Assembly (NCBI GenBank): GCA_003268905.1
Contig: QLTU01000014.1
Coordinates: 38,993 to 102,992, forward strand
Direction: 5' to 3'
Length of the DNA: 64,000 bases
From: Acidovorax defluvii
GTDB taxonomy: Bacteria; Pseudomonadota; Gammaproteobacteria; Burkholderiales; Burkholderiaceae_C
Position 1 is the stretch's first letter; each line of letters starts with the position of its first letter. Below the pieces are notes generated by a model. It was not told the DNA's origin and made no database searches. It was given only the letters and a program-made list of their open reading frames with translations. The translations under genes and the position numbers were made by a program. Below, piece after piece: positions 63,720 through 64,000 of the stretch.

Positions 63720-64000
63720 GCAGCGGTGTGCAGATGCAGGAGTGTGTCCGACAGGCCAATTGGGAAGCTGCGTGCTATGCGTGTGCGTCTAGCCTTGGAT
63801 AGATACGATGTATAAAGTCATTAATGACATACCCCAAATAATAATCTTCTTTTGCGAATAAAAAAAGGGGTGCAACGAGGTTGTCCACATAATAAAAGCA
63901 CTAAATGTCGCATCCCGGACGATTGCATAGACTCTAAACGCTATCCACTCTTCATAGCCCGATCTGTTTTGAAGGAGTTGATAGAGTCCTTGCAATCGCC
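63720..64000. other. AT-rich end of window, no gene called
   Basis: From about 63793 the sequence is clearly AT-rich compared with the rest. A 68-codon minus-strand frame (GYEEWIAFRVYAIVRD, then TSLHPFFYSQKKIIIW) spans it but shows no known domain and no ribosome site. This may be the edge of an acquired element outside the window. Confidence 0.35.

Noticed and set aside
63789..63995. 68-codon minus-strand frame in the AT-rich end
   Set aside because: AT-rich DNA with few stops by chance; no ribosome site, domain or neighbour to support it.

Overview
The window is about 64 kb of GC-rich DNA with dense, short-spaced genes. Gene content and best-recognised families point to a betaproteobacterium of the order Burkholderiales, most like the Comamonadaceae (Acidovorax-type). 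The assignment rests on gene families and on intergenic repeats; no rRNA or tRNA gene is visible. Apart from the metal island and the restriction locus, most genes look chromosomal.

Layout. (1) 1-7.4 kb: a cut-off Ada/AlkA DNA-repair fusion, phosphomannomutase/phosphoglucomutase, Kdo transferase waaA, and a large acetyl-CoA-synthetase-like/GNAT acetyltransferase. (2) 7.4-15.2 kb, minus strand: tetR, membrane-fusion protein, HAE1-type RND pump, Pcm-like methyltransferase, rhodanese and TolC-like channel, forming a complete tripartite efflux unit. (3) 15.2-24 kb: msrA, a DUF1513 protein, then a plus-strand zinc cluster (Fur/Zur-type regulator, ABC ATPase, FtsX-like permease, small Cys/His exported protein, DUF3299, DUF2946-like, ZnuD-like TonB receptor with a His-rich segment). 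(4) 24.3-35.9 kb: a one-directional heavy-metal island (ynfA, lipoprotein, czcA/B/C-like genes, czcI-like, transglutaminase-like protein, cadA) controlled by a divergent MerR-type regulator with a classic 20-bp-spacer promoter. (5) 35.9-47.3 kb: a decayed stretch, csbD, a patatin-like lipoprotein, a 39-codon ORF coupled to a beta-solenoid protein, a PAS-GGDEF protein, chrA, an AEC transporter, pdxH, and a tetR plus a two-subunit molybdenum hydroxylase. (6) 47.4-54.3 kb, minus strand: a type I restriction-modification operon hsdM-hsdS-DUF1016-hsdR whose hsdS carries three perfect 12-bp TAEL repeats. (7) 54.7-63.7 kb: a MobA/MocA-like nucleotidyltransferase, sodC, a universal stress protein, a Ca/Na antiporter, a ChaC-like protein, an OmpA-like protein, gloA, a thioesterase divergent from marR, a MATE transporter and an SDR. 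The last 200 bp are AT-rich and hold no recognisable gene.

The most unusual structural theme is a family of short palindromic repeats (nine copies seen) with arms AGCGCTT/AAGCGCT followed by AGCAGCTATCAA. Six lie between genes; three lie inside or across coding sequences (waaA, the ABC ATPase/permease junction, the molybdenum hydroxylase large subunit), where they are translated. A second repeat family (CCCC-GAGGGGG type) is translated inside the RND pump.

The best candidates for little-described systems are the zinc cluster with its small exported protein, and the 39-residue peptide gene whose stop overlaps the start of a solenoid-protein gene.
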